Of a stretch of DNA of 64,000 nt, positions 41,556-50,266 are shown one piece after another (within the stretch, counting starts at the first letter, position 1; each line of letters opens with the position of its first letter). The notes below the pieces were generated by a model. It had not been told where the DNA came from, did not search any database, and worked only from the letters and a program-made list of their open reading frames with translations. Made by a program: the position numbers and the translations under genes. Source of the DNA: Thiohalomonas denitrificans (GTDB taxonomy: Bacteria > Pseudomonadota > Gammaproteobacteria > Thiohalomonadales > Thiohalomonadaceae). The DNA lies in the NCBI RefSeq assembly GCF_900102855.1, contig NZ_FMWD01000001.1:448766-512765 (forward strand). The letters run 5' to 3'.

Positions 41556-42045
41556 TCTATTCTGGCTCCTGGTATTGTTCGCCCCATCCCTTGCGGGGGC
41601 GCTCTCCAGCGATCGCGAACAACCGATCCATATTCGTGCCGCCAGCGTCGAGATCAACGAAAAAACCGGAGTCAGTGTCTACACCGGCGATGTCAACGTG
41701 ACCCAGGGCAGCATGGAACTTACCGCCGAAGAGTTGATTGTGCATTACCGAAACGGTGAAGTGAGTCGTATGGAGAGTAAGGGCCAACCCGCCACATTCC
41801 GACAGCAGCCGGATGGAGCGTTGCACGAAGTGCGTGGCGAGGCGCTGCGCATCGAGTATGACGCCGATGCCGAAAAGGCCTATCTCGTCGGGCAGGGCCA
41901 TCTCTGGCGGGGAAACGATGAATTTCTGGGCGAACGGATTGTCTTCGACACTCTGGAAAATACTGTTCACGCCACCAGCGGTGATGATGATCGGGTGCAC
42001 GCGGTCATTCAACCCAGGAAGGACACGGAGAACGATTCGCCATGA
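41539..42045 (+). CDS. lptA: LPS transport periplasmic protein LptA
   Basis: 168 residues with a signal peptide (cleaved near LAGA-LSS, about residue 22). OstA-type jellyroll that forms the periplasmic bridge for LPS. Typical segments: [30 protein letters not shown] and [20 protein letters not shown]. Overlaps lptB by four bases. Confidence 0.93.
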   Translation: MGRAANLFWLLVLFAPSLAGALSSDREQPIHIRAASVEINEKTGVSVYTGDVNVTQGSMELTAEELIVHYRNGEVSRMESKGQPATFRQQPDGALHEVRGEALRIEYDADAEKAYLVGQGHLWRGNDEFLGERIVFDTLENTVHATSGDDDRVHAVIQPRKDTENDSP

Positions 42046-42788
42046 CCGCTGCAGCCGGACAGCGGGCGCGTCTGGCCGGAATCGGGTTGGCCAAACAGTA
42101 TCGCTCCAGGACCGTGGTCGACGACGTCTCCGTGGAAATCTACAGCGGCGAAGTGGTCGGGCTGCTCGGTCCCAACGGAGCCGGAAAAACCACCTGTTTT
42201 TACATGATCGTCGGGCTCATCCCCTGTGATGCCGGACGCATCCTCCTTGACGAAGAGGATCTCACCCGTCATCCGATGCACCGCCGGGCACGCCGGGGCG
42301 TAGGCTACCTCCCGCAGGAGGCATCCATCTTTCGCAAGCTCACGGTGGCCGAAAACATCCTGGCGATCCTTGAAACACGGGCCGATTTGGACCGCGGCGA
42401 GCGCAGGGACCACCTGGAGTCACTCCTGGAGGAGCTGCATATCGGGCACATTCGCGACAATGTCGGAATGAGTCTTTCGGGTGGAGAGCGACGGCGGGTC
42501 GAAATTGCCCGGGCACTCGCCACCGAACCCCGGTTTATCCTTCTCGACGAGCCGTTCGCCGGCGTAGACCCGATTTCGGTAATCGATATTCAGGGGATCA
42601 TCAAGCACCTTCAGGAGCGCGATATCGGCGTGCTGATCACCGACCATAACGTCCGCGAAACCCTGGGGATCTGTGAACGCGGTTACATTCTCAACCAGGG
42701 CCGGGTAATCGCCGAGGGAAATCCCGACCAGCTGTTGTCCAATCAACAGGTACGGGACGTTTATCTGGGTCAACACTTCCGGCTCTGA
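42042..42788 (+). CDS. lptB: LPS export ATPase LptB
   Basis: 248 residues. Cytoplasmic ATPase of LptB2FG. Walker A GPNGAGKT at 43-50, signature [16 protein letters not shown], Walker [14 protein letters not shown] and switch histidine in [11 protein letters not shown] are intact. The family [20 protein letters not shown] block is present. Last gene of kdsC-lptCAB. Confidence 0.96.
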   Translation: MTAAAGQRARLAGIGLAKQYRSRTVVDDVSVEIYSGEVVGLLGPNGAGKTTCFYMIVGLIPCDAGRILLDEEDLTRHPMHRRARRGVGYLPQEASIFRKLTVAENILAILETRADLDRGERRDHLESLLEELHIGHIRDNVGMSLSGGERRRVEIARALATEPRFILLDEPFAGVDPISVIDIQGIIKHLQERDIGVLITDHNVRETLGICERGYILNQGRVIAEGNPDQLLSNQQVRDVYLGQHFRL

Positions 42789-43042
42789 CGCCATTTTGGA
42801 CCCGTCCGGGGGCAGGCAATTTTGCTGCCAATACCACAAACTATGCGTTAGAATGCCCCGGTCCCCGTGTCCGCCGAAATGAGCCGGTTACACGCGCCTT
42901 CTTTTGTCTCTGTCCGCACAAGGGATATTGCCCTGGTCGGCCGATACGCCTCTCCTTCGGAAAGTTCCGTGTGCGAACCATTTTTTGCGCGACCAGCGCG
43001 CCAATTTACAAAACGTCCAGGCTAGGGATTTCGCAGGTCGCT

Positions 43043-44515
43043 ATGAAGCAATCGCTACAACTCCGCCTAGGCCAGAGCCTCACCATGACGCCCCAGTTGC
43101 AGCAGGCAATCCGCATGCTGCAGTTGTCGACGCTGGAATTACAGCTGGAGGTACAGCAGGCCCTCGAATCCAACCTGATGCTTGAGGAAACCGAAGAGCC
43201 CGAGGAGGAGAGCGAGGCGCGTGATGCCGAAAGGGAGGAGGCCGATGCGGCCCGGGAGTCGGACGAAAGGACGGATGACATACGACTCGATGAAGATGCC
43301 GGCATGCCGGATGAGCTCCCGGTGGACAGTGCCTGGGAGGATGTCTACGAGACACTGTCCACCACACCGGCTTCATCATCCGGCGAAGATGATGACCGCC
43401 CTGTCGAGTATGGCGACACCCGCTCTGAAAGCCTCCGCGAGCACCTCATCTGGCAGATGCAGATGACACCGATGTCAGCGGTCGACCAATCCATCGCCGA
43501 GGCGATTATCGACGCCGTTAGCGATGATGGTCTTCTGATGCTGCCGCTCGAGGAAATTCACGAAGGATTGGTACGCCAGGACCCGGAGATCGAGTTCGAC
43601 GAAGTGGAAGCCGTTCTGCACCGGGTGCAGAACTTCGATCCTCCCGGGGTGGCCGGCCGCGATCTACGGGAAACCCTGCTCCTCCAGGCCCGCCAGCTCG
43701 AAGAGAGGACCCCGCGCCTGGAGATGGCGGTCCGACTACTCGAGGAGTTTTTCGAGCTACTCGCCAAGCGCGACTACAACCAGCTCAAGCGACGTCTGAA
43801 GGTCGATGAAGAGGAGCTGCTGGCGGTGATTCGTGTTATACAGTCACTCAATCCACGGCCAGGCAACACCATCGGCGCAACGAATTCGGAGTACGTGATA
43901 CCGGACGTCATTGTCCGTAAACTGAAAGGACACTGGCGCGTGGAGCTGAATCCCGAAACGGCACCCCGGCTGCGTGTCAATGCCCAGTATGCGGCCCTGG
44001 TGAAGAAGGTGGAAAACAGGCGCGACTCGACGACGCTGAAAAACCACCTTCAGGAGGCGCGCTGGTTTATCAAGAGCCTCCAGAGCCGTAACGAGACTCT
44101 GCTACGGGTTGCTACCGCTATCGTAAAGCATCAGCAAGAATTCCTGGAACGGGGTGAGGTAGGCATGAAAGCCATGGTTCTGCACGACATCGCCGAGGAG
44201 CTTGCGCTGCACGAATCCACCATTTCGCGCGTCACCACCCGTAAATACATGCATACCCCTCGGGGCATTTTCGAACTCAAGTACTTCTTTTCCAGCCATG
44301 TCGGCACCGCCGATGGTGGCGAAGCCTCCTCCACCGCGATTCGAGCCTTGATCAGACAGCTGGTTGCCGATGAAAATGCGGCAAAACCACTGAGTGACAA
44401 TAAAATCACCACCCTTCTCGGCGAGAAAGGGATAAAGGTGGCCCGCCGCACGGTGGCGAAGTACCGGGAGGCAATGGCCATCCCTCCATCCAACGAACGC
44501 AAACGCCTGGCCTGA
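43043..44515 (+). CDS. rpoN: RNA polymerase sigma-54 factor
   Basis: 490 residues from ATG 43043. Sigma factor needing AAA+ activators, for nitrogen and other regulons. Region I is glutamine and leucine-rich (LGQSLTMTPQLQQAIRMLQLS); an acidic region II follows (about 50-115, many E and D); the core-binding and DNA-binding parts are next, and the RpoN box ARRTVAKYRE lies near the C-terminus. Canonical neighbour of lptB, hpf and ptsN. About 250 bases upstream hold no gene. Confidence 0.96.
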   Translation: MKQSLQLRLGQSLTMTPQLQQAIRMLQLSTLELQLEVQQALESNLMLEETEEPEEESEARDAEREEADAARESDERTDDIRLDEDAGMPDELPVDSAWEDVYETLSTTPASSSGEDDDRPVEYGDTRSESLREHLIWQMQMTPMSAVDQSIAEAIIDAVSDDGLLMLPLEEIHEGLVRQDPEIEFDEVEAVLHRVQNFDPPGVAGRDLRETLLLQARQLEERTPRLEMAVRLLEEFFELLAKRDYNQLKRRLKVDEEELLAVIRVIQSLNPRPGNTIGATNSEYVIPDVIVRKLKGHWRVELNPETAPRLRVNAQYAALVKKVENRRDSTTLKNHLQEARWFIKSLQSRNETLLRVATAIVKHQQEFLERGEVGMKAMVLHDIAEELALHESTISRVTTRKYMHTPRGIFELKYFFSSHVGTADGGEASSTAIRALIRQLVADENAAKPLSDNKITTLLGEKGIKVARRTVAKYREAMAIPPSNERKRLA

Positions 44516-44546
44516 TGGGTCGGACTCAATACGAAAGGAGCGTACC

Positions 44547-44861
44547 ATGCAACTCAACCTCACCGGTCACCACGTGGACATCACCCCGGCCCTTCGGGAC
44601 TATGTTTCTTCCAAGCTCGAACGGCTGGAGCGTCACTTCGACCACGTTACCAATGTCCACGTTATCCTTACGGTCGAAAAGCTGTCCCAGAAGGCGGAAG
44701 CGACTATCAATATTACCGGTAACCAGCTGTTTGCAAATGCCGAGGACGAGGACATGTATGCCGCCATTGACGCGCTTGTGGACAAGCTGGACCGGCAGAT
44801 CCGCCGCCACAAGGACAAGGTCACCGATCATCACCGTGACGAAGGCGCCGCCTTTAAATAG
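44547..44861 (+). CDS. hpf: Ribosome hibernation promoting factor, short form
   Basis: 104 residues. Binds the 30S subunit at the tRNA sites and promotes 100S dimers in stationary phase. N-terminus MQLNLTGHHVDITPALRDYV and the basic NITGNQLFANAEDEDMYAAIDALVDKLDRQ match the family. The short form lacks the C-terminal dimerisation domain, so dimer formation should need RMF. An AAGGAG ribosome site precedes it. Follows rpoN by 31 bases. Confidence 0.95.
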   Translation: MQLNLTGHHVDITPALRDYVSSKLERLERHFDHVTNVHVILTVEKLSQKAEATINITGNQLFANAEDEDMYAAIDALVDKLDRQIRRHKDKVTDHHRDEGAAFK

Positions 44862-44886
44862 CCCCTGAGGAGCTGCAATAGATATC

Positions 44887-45351
44887 ATGGAACTAGCCGA
44901 TTTGTTGTCTCCCAGTCGCGTCAGCACCGGCCTGCCGGCTGCCAGCAAGAAACGCGCCCTGGAGAAACTGAGTGGCCTGATGGCTGCCGAGGATCCCGCA
45001 CTGACACAGAAGGACATCTTCGACAGCCTGCTTTCACGGGAGCGACTTGGCAGCACCGGCCTGGGCCACGGAGTGGCCATTCCCCACGGGCGGCTGAAGA
45101 AGAGCCAACAGGTACTCGCCGCCTTTGTACGACTTGAAAACCCGGTCGACTACGATGCCGTGGATCACGAGCCGGTAGATCTGATGTTCGCCCTTCTCGT
45201 ACCCGAAGAGTCGACCGACGAACACTTGCAGTTGCTGTCGCAATTGGCCCAGATGTTCAGCGACCCCGAACTGCTGGAGCGACTGCGCAGCGCCAGCGAT
45301 TCCGATTCGCTCTATCGACTGATCAAAAACTGGCACTCCACAGGAAAATGA
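44887..45351 (+). CDS. ptsN: Nitrogen PTS regulatory protein EIIA-Ntr
   Basis: 154 residues. Regulatory EIIA protein that controls potassium transport and nitrogen or envelope stress responses according to its phosphorylation. Phosphorylated histidine 67 in GHGVAIPHGRL is intact. Placed between hpf and hprK. Confidence 0.95.
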   Translation: MELADLLSPSRVSTGLPAASKKRALEKLSGLMAAEDPALTQKDIFDSLLSRERLGSTGLGHGVAIPHGRLKKSQQVLAAFVRLENPVDYDAVDHEPVDLMFALLVPEESTDEHLQLLSQLAQMFSDPELLERLRSASDSDSLYRLIKNWHSTGK

Positions 45352-45432
45352 CCATGACCTGTGTGCTGCGCATTGTCCTGGCCTTTTCCGAAGGCTCTGA
45401 ATTAGCTCTAACCAGTACACCAGGGAGCTGAC

Positions 45433-46362
45433 ATGACGTCCCGGCCGGTCACTGCCGATAGCTTGTACGATGCTTACCATGAACGCCTGAAGCTGCGCTG
45501 GCTGGCCGGTCCGCACGGGGCAGGACGCCCCGTGCTGGAGGGAGAGGACACGGAAACCTCGCTGATCGGACACCTCAATTTCATCCATCCACACCGCATT
45601 CAGGTAATCGGCCACGCCGAACTCGACTACCTACACGGACTTGGCAAAAACTCGTACGAAGACACCCTTGCCCTCCTCTTCTCCGGCGAGATCGCCCTCG
45701 TCATCATTGCTGAAGATCAACCGCCACCCCGGCGGATGCTGGAATTGGCTGAACAGAAGAAAATACCGCTGCTGGGTACCCCCAAGGGCAGCGAAAGGGC
45801 GATCGACCATCTCAGCTACTACCTGACACACGTACTGGCGGCCAAGACAGTGCTACACGGTGTCTTTATGGAGGTAATGGGCATAGGCGTACTGCTGACG
45901 GGAAAATCATCCATCGGTAAAAGCGAGCTGGCCCTGGAACTCATTACCCGCGGCCATCGTCTTATTGCCGATGATGCCCCCGAATTCGTGCGAATCACCC
46001 CGGACATCCTCCAGGGGCAGTGCCCGGAAGCCCTGCGCGACTTCCTGGAGGTGCGGGGCCTGGGCGTGCTCAACATCCGCGCCATGTTCGGCGATACCTC
46101 CGTCAAGCGTCAGAAGTACCTGCGGTTGATCGTCCAGCTCACCGAGTTTCAGGAGCCGGACGAGGCGGACCGGTTCACCGGCAGCCGCCGCATGGAGCGA
46201 ATTCTCGAGATCGATGTCCCCGAGATTCGGCTGCCGGTCGCCCCCGGGCGCAATCTGGCGGTCCTGGTGGAGGCGGCAGCCCGTAACCACATCCTGTACC
46301 GTAACGGCTATGACGCTGCCAAAGATTTCGTTGATCGACAGCGCAATTTGATGGAGAGATAG
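45433..46362 (+). CDS. hprK: HPr kinase/phosphorylase
   Basis: 309 residues. Phosphorylates HPr on serine 46 and removes that phosphate. Walker A GKSSIGKSE at 157-165; histidine 142 (LHGVFMEV) and the family signature EVRGLGVLNIR are present. Encoded just before rapZ and two genes before HPr, which carries the target serine. Enteric bacteria lack this gene; presence points to a non-enteric lineage. Confidence 0.95.
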   Translation: MTSRPVTADSLYDAYHERLKLRWLAGPHGAGRPVLEGEDTETSLIGHLNFIHPHRIQVIGHAELDYLHGLGKNSYEDTLALLFSGEIALVIIAEDQPPPRRMLELAEQKKIPLLGTPKGSERAIDHLSYYLTHVLAAKTVLHGVFMEVMGIGVLLTGKSSIGKSELALELITRGHRLIADDAPEFVRITPDILQGQCPEALRDFLEVRGLGVLNIRAMFGDTSVKRQKYLRLIVQLTEFQEPDEADRFTGSRRMERILEIDVPEIRLPVAPGRNLAVLVEAAARNHILYRNGYDAAKDFVDRQRNLMER

Positions 46363-46364
46363 CG

Positions 46365-47225
46365 GTGAGACTCTTCGTTGTCAGTGGCACCTCGGGAGCC
46401 GGCAAGAGCGTAGTGCTGCATGCATTGGAGGACGCCGGCTTCTACTGCATCGACAATCTGCCCATGGGGCTGCTCCCGGCCTTTGCAAAGGAACTGGTCC
46501 ATGCAGACAGTGAGAACTACCAGTATGCCGCCGTCGGGGTGGACGTTCGCGACCTTACCGGCGATTTGAGCAATTTTCCGCGGATCCTCGCTCGATTGAC
46601 TGAGCTCGACGTGGACTGCCGAGTGATCTTTCTCGATGCGGATGACGCAACCCTCATCAAGCGCTTCTCCGAGACGCGTCGGCGCCACCCGCTGACTGAC
46701 GAACAATTGACCCTTGCAGATGCCATCCGTCACGAACGGACCCGACTGGAACCGATCTCCAGCCGAGCGGATCTGAAATTCGATACCAGCCGAACCACCA
46801 TTCACCAGCTGCGTGACTGGGTTCTGCAACAGGTGGGAGGGCCGCCGGGCGAGACCACCTCGCTGCTGTTCGAATCCTTCGGCTTCAAACACGGGGTTCC
46901 GGTGGACGCCGATTTTGTCTTCGACGTAAGATGCCTGCCGAATCCCCATTGGGAGCCCCATCTGCGGGGCCTTACCGGTCGTGATGAGGAGGTGGCCACT
47001 TATCTGCGAGGCCACGAGGACGTCACTCACATGCTTGATGATATCGCCGGTTTTCTCGACTCCTGGCTGCCTCGTTTCGAGGCCGACCGCCGCAGCTATG
47101 TCACCGTCGCCATCGGCTGTACCGGCGGCCAGCACCGTTCGGTCTACCTCACCGAGCGGCTGGCAGAGCGTTTTCGCCGCGCATACCCGCGGGTGCTGAC
47201 GCGTCACAGGGAGCTGGTGCACTGA
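46365..47225 (+). CDS. rapZ: RNase adapter / nucleotide-binding protein RapZ
   Basis: 286 residues from a GTG start directly after hprK. In E. coli it guides RNase E to the small RNA GlmZ and so controls glucosamine-6-phosphate synthesis. Walker A GTSGAGKS at 8-15, the FNLPMGLLP-like DNLPMGLLPAF, and the C-terminal RNA-binding part with IGCTGGQHRSVYLTERLA. Overlaps the EIIA gene by one base. Confidence 0.95.
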   Translation: MRLFVVSGTSGAGKSVVLHALEDAGFYCIDNLPMGLLPAFAKELVHADSENYQYAAVGVDVRDLTGDLSNFPRILARLTELDVDCRVIFLDADDATLIKRFSETRRRHPLTDEQLTLADAIRHERTRLEPISSRADLKFDTSRTTIHQLRDWVLQQVGGPPGETTSLLFESFGFKHGVPVDADFVFDVRCLPNPHWEPHLRGLTGRDEEVATYLRGHEDVTHMLDDIAGFLDSWLPRFEADRRSYVTVAIGCTGGQHRSVYLTERLAERFRRAYPRVLTRHRELVH

Positions 47226-47635
47226 TGAATACCGGTCTCTTGATTATCGCGCATGACCAGCTCGGTGCGGCTCTCCTGGAAACCGCGTCCAATACCCTGG
47301 GCTGCTGCCCGATCAATGCGGAGATCCTGTCGGTTTCGCGGGATCAGGACCCCGAGGCCCTGCGCACCGAGGCCCGACGGCTCGCCGACGATCTCGACAA
47401 GGGTGACGGACTCCTGGTTCTGACCGACATGTACGGCTCCACCCCCGGTAATATCGCCTGTAGCCTGCTTGGGCGATCCGCCGTGCGTGTTGTCGCCGGG
47501 GTCAACCTGCCCATGCTCATCCGGGTTTTCAATTATGCCGATATGGAGCTCGATGCCCTGACAACGAAAGCACTGTCGGGTGGTCATGACGGTGTGCTGC
47601 TCTGCGAGGAACCCCTGGAGGCCAAACATGCCTGA
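47225..47635 (+). CDS. PTS EIIA component, mannose family
   Basis: 136 residues. Cytoplasmic phospho-carrier of mannose-type PTS. Phosphorylated histidine 10 (LLIIAHDQLGAAL) and the DMYGSTPGNIA loop are present. No EIIB, EIIC or EIID is encoded nearby, so it is most likely a regulator rather than part of a sugar transporter. Overlaps HPr by eight bases. Confidence 0.93.
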   Translation: MNTGLLIIAHDQLGAALLETASNTLGCCPINAEILSVSRDQDPEALRTEARRLADDLDKGDGLLVLTDMYGSTPGNIACSLLGRSAVRVVAGVNLPMLIRVFNYADMELDALTTKALSGGHDGVLLCEEPLEAKHA

Positions 47636-47897
47636 ACGGCAAGTGGAGGTCGTCAACAAGCTGGGTCTGCACGCCCGGGCGGCAGCCAAATTCGTCAAGC
47701 TGGCGTCGGAGTTCGAATCCGATGTCGGACTGGCCCGGGACGGCCGCAAGGTCAACGGCAAGAGCATAATGGGCGTAATGATGCTCGCCGCCGGAAAGGG
47801 CAGCCGCGTTACGCTCTCTGCCGCCGGCCCTGATGAACAGCAGGCGCTCGACCGCCTGCAGTCACTCTTTGAAGAGCGCTTCGGCGAGGAAGCCTAG
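47628..47897 (+). CDS. ptsH: Phosphocarrier protein HPr
   Basis: 89 residues. Accepts phosphate from EI on histidine 15 (NKLGLHARAA) and is controlled by HprK through serine 46 (GKSIMGVMML); both sites are intact. The stop codon TAG belongs to the left end of a palindromic repeat element, so the C-terminus ending FGEEA may have been set by its insertion. Confidence 0.95.
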   Translation: MPERQVEVVNKLGLHARAAAKFVKLASEFESDVGLARDGRKVNGKSIMGVMMLAAGKGSRVTLSAAGPDEQQALDRLQSLFEERFGEEA

Positions 47898-47965
47898 GAG
47901 CCTATCCGAGAATAGCGACCGTCACGAGCCGCAGCAGGTCAGTCTCTTCTCGGACAGGCTCCTAG
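47894..47965. mobile_element. 72-bp palindromic element between ptsH and ptsI
   Basis: Begins CTAGGAGCCTATCCGAGAA and ends TTCTCGGACAGGCTCCTAG, an almost perfect inverted pair of about 19 bases around a 34-base middle. Both ends carry CTAG, which fits the YTAR target sites of IS5-family insertion sequences, and GAGCCTG-type ends occur in that family (from memory, not checked). No coding capacity. It supplies the ptsH stop. Confidence 0.75.
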
Positions 47966-48030
47966 CAGCCTGACGGCCGGCTGAGCCAAGGCGGCGGTGC
48001 CTGGCAATCCTGAATACGGGAGGTTCGACT

Positions 48031-49755
48031 ATGGCCGTAGCGCTGCCCGGCACGGGTGTCTCCAGGGGAGTAGGCATCGGCAAGGCCCGTATCCTGCAGC
48101 GGGGCCGATTGGAAATCCTCGAATACGTGCTGCCCCAACAGCATGTCGAGGAGGAAGTCGCCCGTTTTCGAAAGGCCCTCGCCACCGCACGCAGCGAGCT
48201 GGAGGCAATCCGCGAACGTATTCCCTCCGACACACCGGAAGAGATCGCGGCGTTCATCGATACCCACCTGCTGATGCTCGAGGACACTACCCTCTCCGCA
48301 GCACCGGTCGAGTTGATCCGCTCCAGGCGCTGCAATGCCGAATGGGCCCTCAAGCTGCAGCAGAGTGCCCTGGAAAAGGTGTTCGATGCCATGGATGACG
48401 CCTACCTGAAGACCCGGCGCGATGACGTCGCTCACGTAGCGGGACGGGTACAGCAGGTGCTGTCCCACGGGGAGCGTTCGGCGGGCGTCCCCGAACCCGA
48501 CGCCGGATCACGGATCGTCATCGCCATCGATATTGCCCCCAGCGACCTGCTTCTGCTCCATGAACAGCAGGTGGCGGCGATTGTGACCGAACGTGGCGGC
48601 CCGCTCTCCCACACAGCCATCCTGGCGCGCAATCTCGGAATTCCGGCGATTATGGGTGTAACTCGCGCCTACCAGTATATCAACGATGATGAACCGGTGG
48701 TCGTGGATGGGGAGCGCGGGGTCCTGATGGCGGGCCTGGACCCGGCAACACTCGATTTCTACCGACGCTATGAGCGAGCACGTCGGCGCGCCCGTGCATC
48801 TCTCAAAAAGCTGAAGGACCAGCCGGCCACCACCCGGGACGGCATCGAGATCGCCCTGCACGTCAACATCGACCTGCCCGGGGACCTGGGCCAAGTGCGA
48901 GGAGTTGGTGCCAGCGGCGTAGGGTTGTTTCGTACCGAGTTTCTCTACATGAACCGCAGGGCACTGCCCGATGAGGAGGAGCAGTATCGTATTTACCGGC
49001 GGGCGATCAAACGGCTTCGCGGCCTGCCCCTCACCCTGCGCACCCTGGACCTCGGCGCCGACAAAGGTACGCAGGCGGAAATCACAAGCTCGATTTCACC
49101 CCTCGGGCTGCGGGCGGTACGTTTCTGCCTCAAGGAAGTGGACCTGTTCCGTGCCCAGTTGAGGGCTGCCCTGCGGGCTTCGGCGCATGGCCCCGTGCGA
49201 CTGCTGATACCCATGCTCACCCATATCGGCGAAGTACACCAGGTCCGGGGGCTGCTGGCACGCTATATGGAGGAGTTGACCCACGAGGGCAAGCCCTTCA
49301 ACGCCAAAATCCCCATGGGCGGCATGATCGAGGTGCCCTCCGCCGCCCTGTGTTCCGAATCCCTGGCGAGTCACCTGGACTTTCTCTCCGTCGGTACCAA
49401 TGACCTGATCCAGTACACCCTGGCCACCGACCGTATCGATGCCGCCGTGAGCCATCTCTATGACCCGCTCAACCCCGCCGTACTGCGGCTGCTCGCCATG
49501 ATTCTCGATGCCGGGCGCCGTCGCGGCGTTCCGGTTGCCATGTGCGGGGAAATGGCCGGCGACCCGCTGTTCACCCGGTTGCTCCTCGGCATGGGCCTGA
49601 GCGAGTTCTCCATGCCTGCCGGGGCCCTGCTGGAGGTCAAAAGCATCATCATCTCCAGTGACGTTTCGAAAATCAGACACCGCGTCCATCGACTTCTGAA
49701 AAAGCACGATCCCCTTGAAATCGCCGACGCCCTGGAGACAATCAACCGGCTCTGA
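48031..49755 (+). CDS. ptsI: PTS enzyme I
   Basis: 574 residues. Takes phosphate from PEP and passes it to HPr. Active-site histidine 194 is in TERGGPLSHTAILARNLGIPA. The C-terminal PEP-binding barrel shows GVGLFRTEFLYMNR and the FLSVGTNDLIQYTLATDR block. It lacks the GAF domain of the nitrogen enzyme PtsP, so this is the general-type EI. Ribosome site GGGAGG lies before ATG 48031. Confidence 0.96.
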   Translation: MAVALPGTGVSRGVGIGKARILQRGRLEILEYVLPQQHVEEEVARFRKALATARSELEAIRERIPSDTPEEIAAFIDTHLLMLEDTTLSAAPVELIRSRRCNAEWALKLQQSALEKVFDAMDDAYLKTRRDDVAHVAGRVQQVLSHGERSAGVPEPDAGSRIVIAIDIAPSDLLLLHEQQVAAIVTERGGPLSHTAILARNLGIPAIMGVTRAYQYINDDEPVVVDGERGVLMAGLDPATLDFYRRYERARRRARASLKKLKDQPATTRDGIEIALHVNIDLPGDLGQVRGVGASGVGLFRTEFLYMNRRALPDEEEQYRIYRRAIKRLRGLPLTLRTLDLGADKGTQAEITSSISPLGLRAVRFCLKEVDLFRAQLRAALRASAHGPVRLLIPMLTHIGEVHQVRGLLARYMEELTHEGKPFNAKIPMGGMIEVPSAALCSESLASHLDFLSVGTNDLIQYTLATDRIDAAVSHLYDPLNPAVLRLLAMILDAGRRRGVPVAMCGEMAGDPLFTRLLLGMGLSEFSMPAGALLEVKSIIISSDVSKIRHRVHRLLKKHDPLEIADALETINRL

Positions 49756-49760
49756 GGGCA

Positions 49761-50187
49761 AACCACAGAGGACACGGAGAGCACAGAGATCTTCAAACCA
49801 CGGAGAACACGGGGGCCGCCGGGGTTTTTGTTTTTTTGGCTAGGAGCTTGTCGGACTTAGGTGCCCGTAGCGAGCAAGGTGGGAGAGCGGGGACCAAATT
49901 TTTACGATTTCGAGGCGCATAGTGGTTCTACGCAACGAGGAATCGGAGAAATTTGGGCCGCTCTCCCACCGGCACATGCCTACATGGATGTAGGTATTAG
50001 ACAACGCAGGAGCATGTTGTCGAGTAGGAGCATCCTAAGTCCGACAGGCTCCTAGTGTACTATCGCCTGTGAACTGTCGTTATTCCTCCCACTTTTTTCG
50101 TCTCACTATCCCTATTTTTATTTCAACCCCGTGCTCCCCGTGTCCCCCGTGGTCAGCCTTATATATCTCTGTGTTCTCCGTGGTTTA
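49761..50187. repeat. Nested inverted octad repeats in the ptsI-mgtE gap
   Basis: The 511-base gap between ptsI and mgtE holds no gene. Outer arms: ACCACAGAGGACACGGAGAG (from 49762) with its complement ending ATCTCTGTGTTCTCCGTGGT near 50165-50184. Inner arms: ACCACGGAGAACACGGGG (49798-49815) with CCCCGTGCTCCCCGTGTCCCCCGTGGT near 50128-50154. Both pairs enclose the CTAG-ended element at 49840-50055, so elements seem to have been inserted into one another. Confidence 0.8.
49840..50055. mobile_element. 216-bp nested palindromic element with CTAGGAGC ends
   Basis: Left end CTAGGAGCTTGTCGGACTTA and right end TAAGTCCGACAGGCTCCTAG are inverted repeats. Inside, GGTGGGAGAGCGG (49879-49891) pairs with CCGCTCTCCCACC (near 49958-49970), and the core between them is palindromic again (GATTTCGAGGCGCATAGTGG with CTACGCAACGAGGAATC). 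The ends match the 72-bp element at 47894-47965, so the two copies flank ptsI. No transposase; a 64-codon open frame across it is judged non-coding. Confidence 0.8.
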
Positions 50188-50266
50188 CCGGTTTTAAACG
50201 CCCCGATCGCTTCCCCGTAACAGCGGACGCTTGCTAAACTCCAGTGTCCACCCAGCCGGTGCTCCC

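Noticed and set aside
45352-45432. Possible small gene between ptsN and hprK
   Set aside because: 81 bases with an ATG but no sustained frame or ribosome site of note.
49861-50055. 64-codon open frame between ptsI and mgtE
   Set aside because: Lies fully inside a nested palindromic element; no ribosome site or family.
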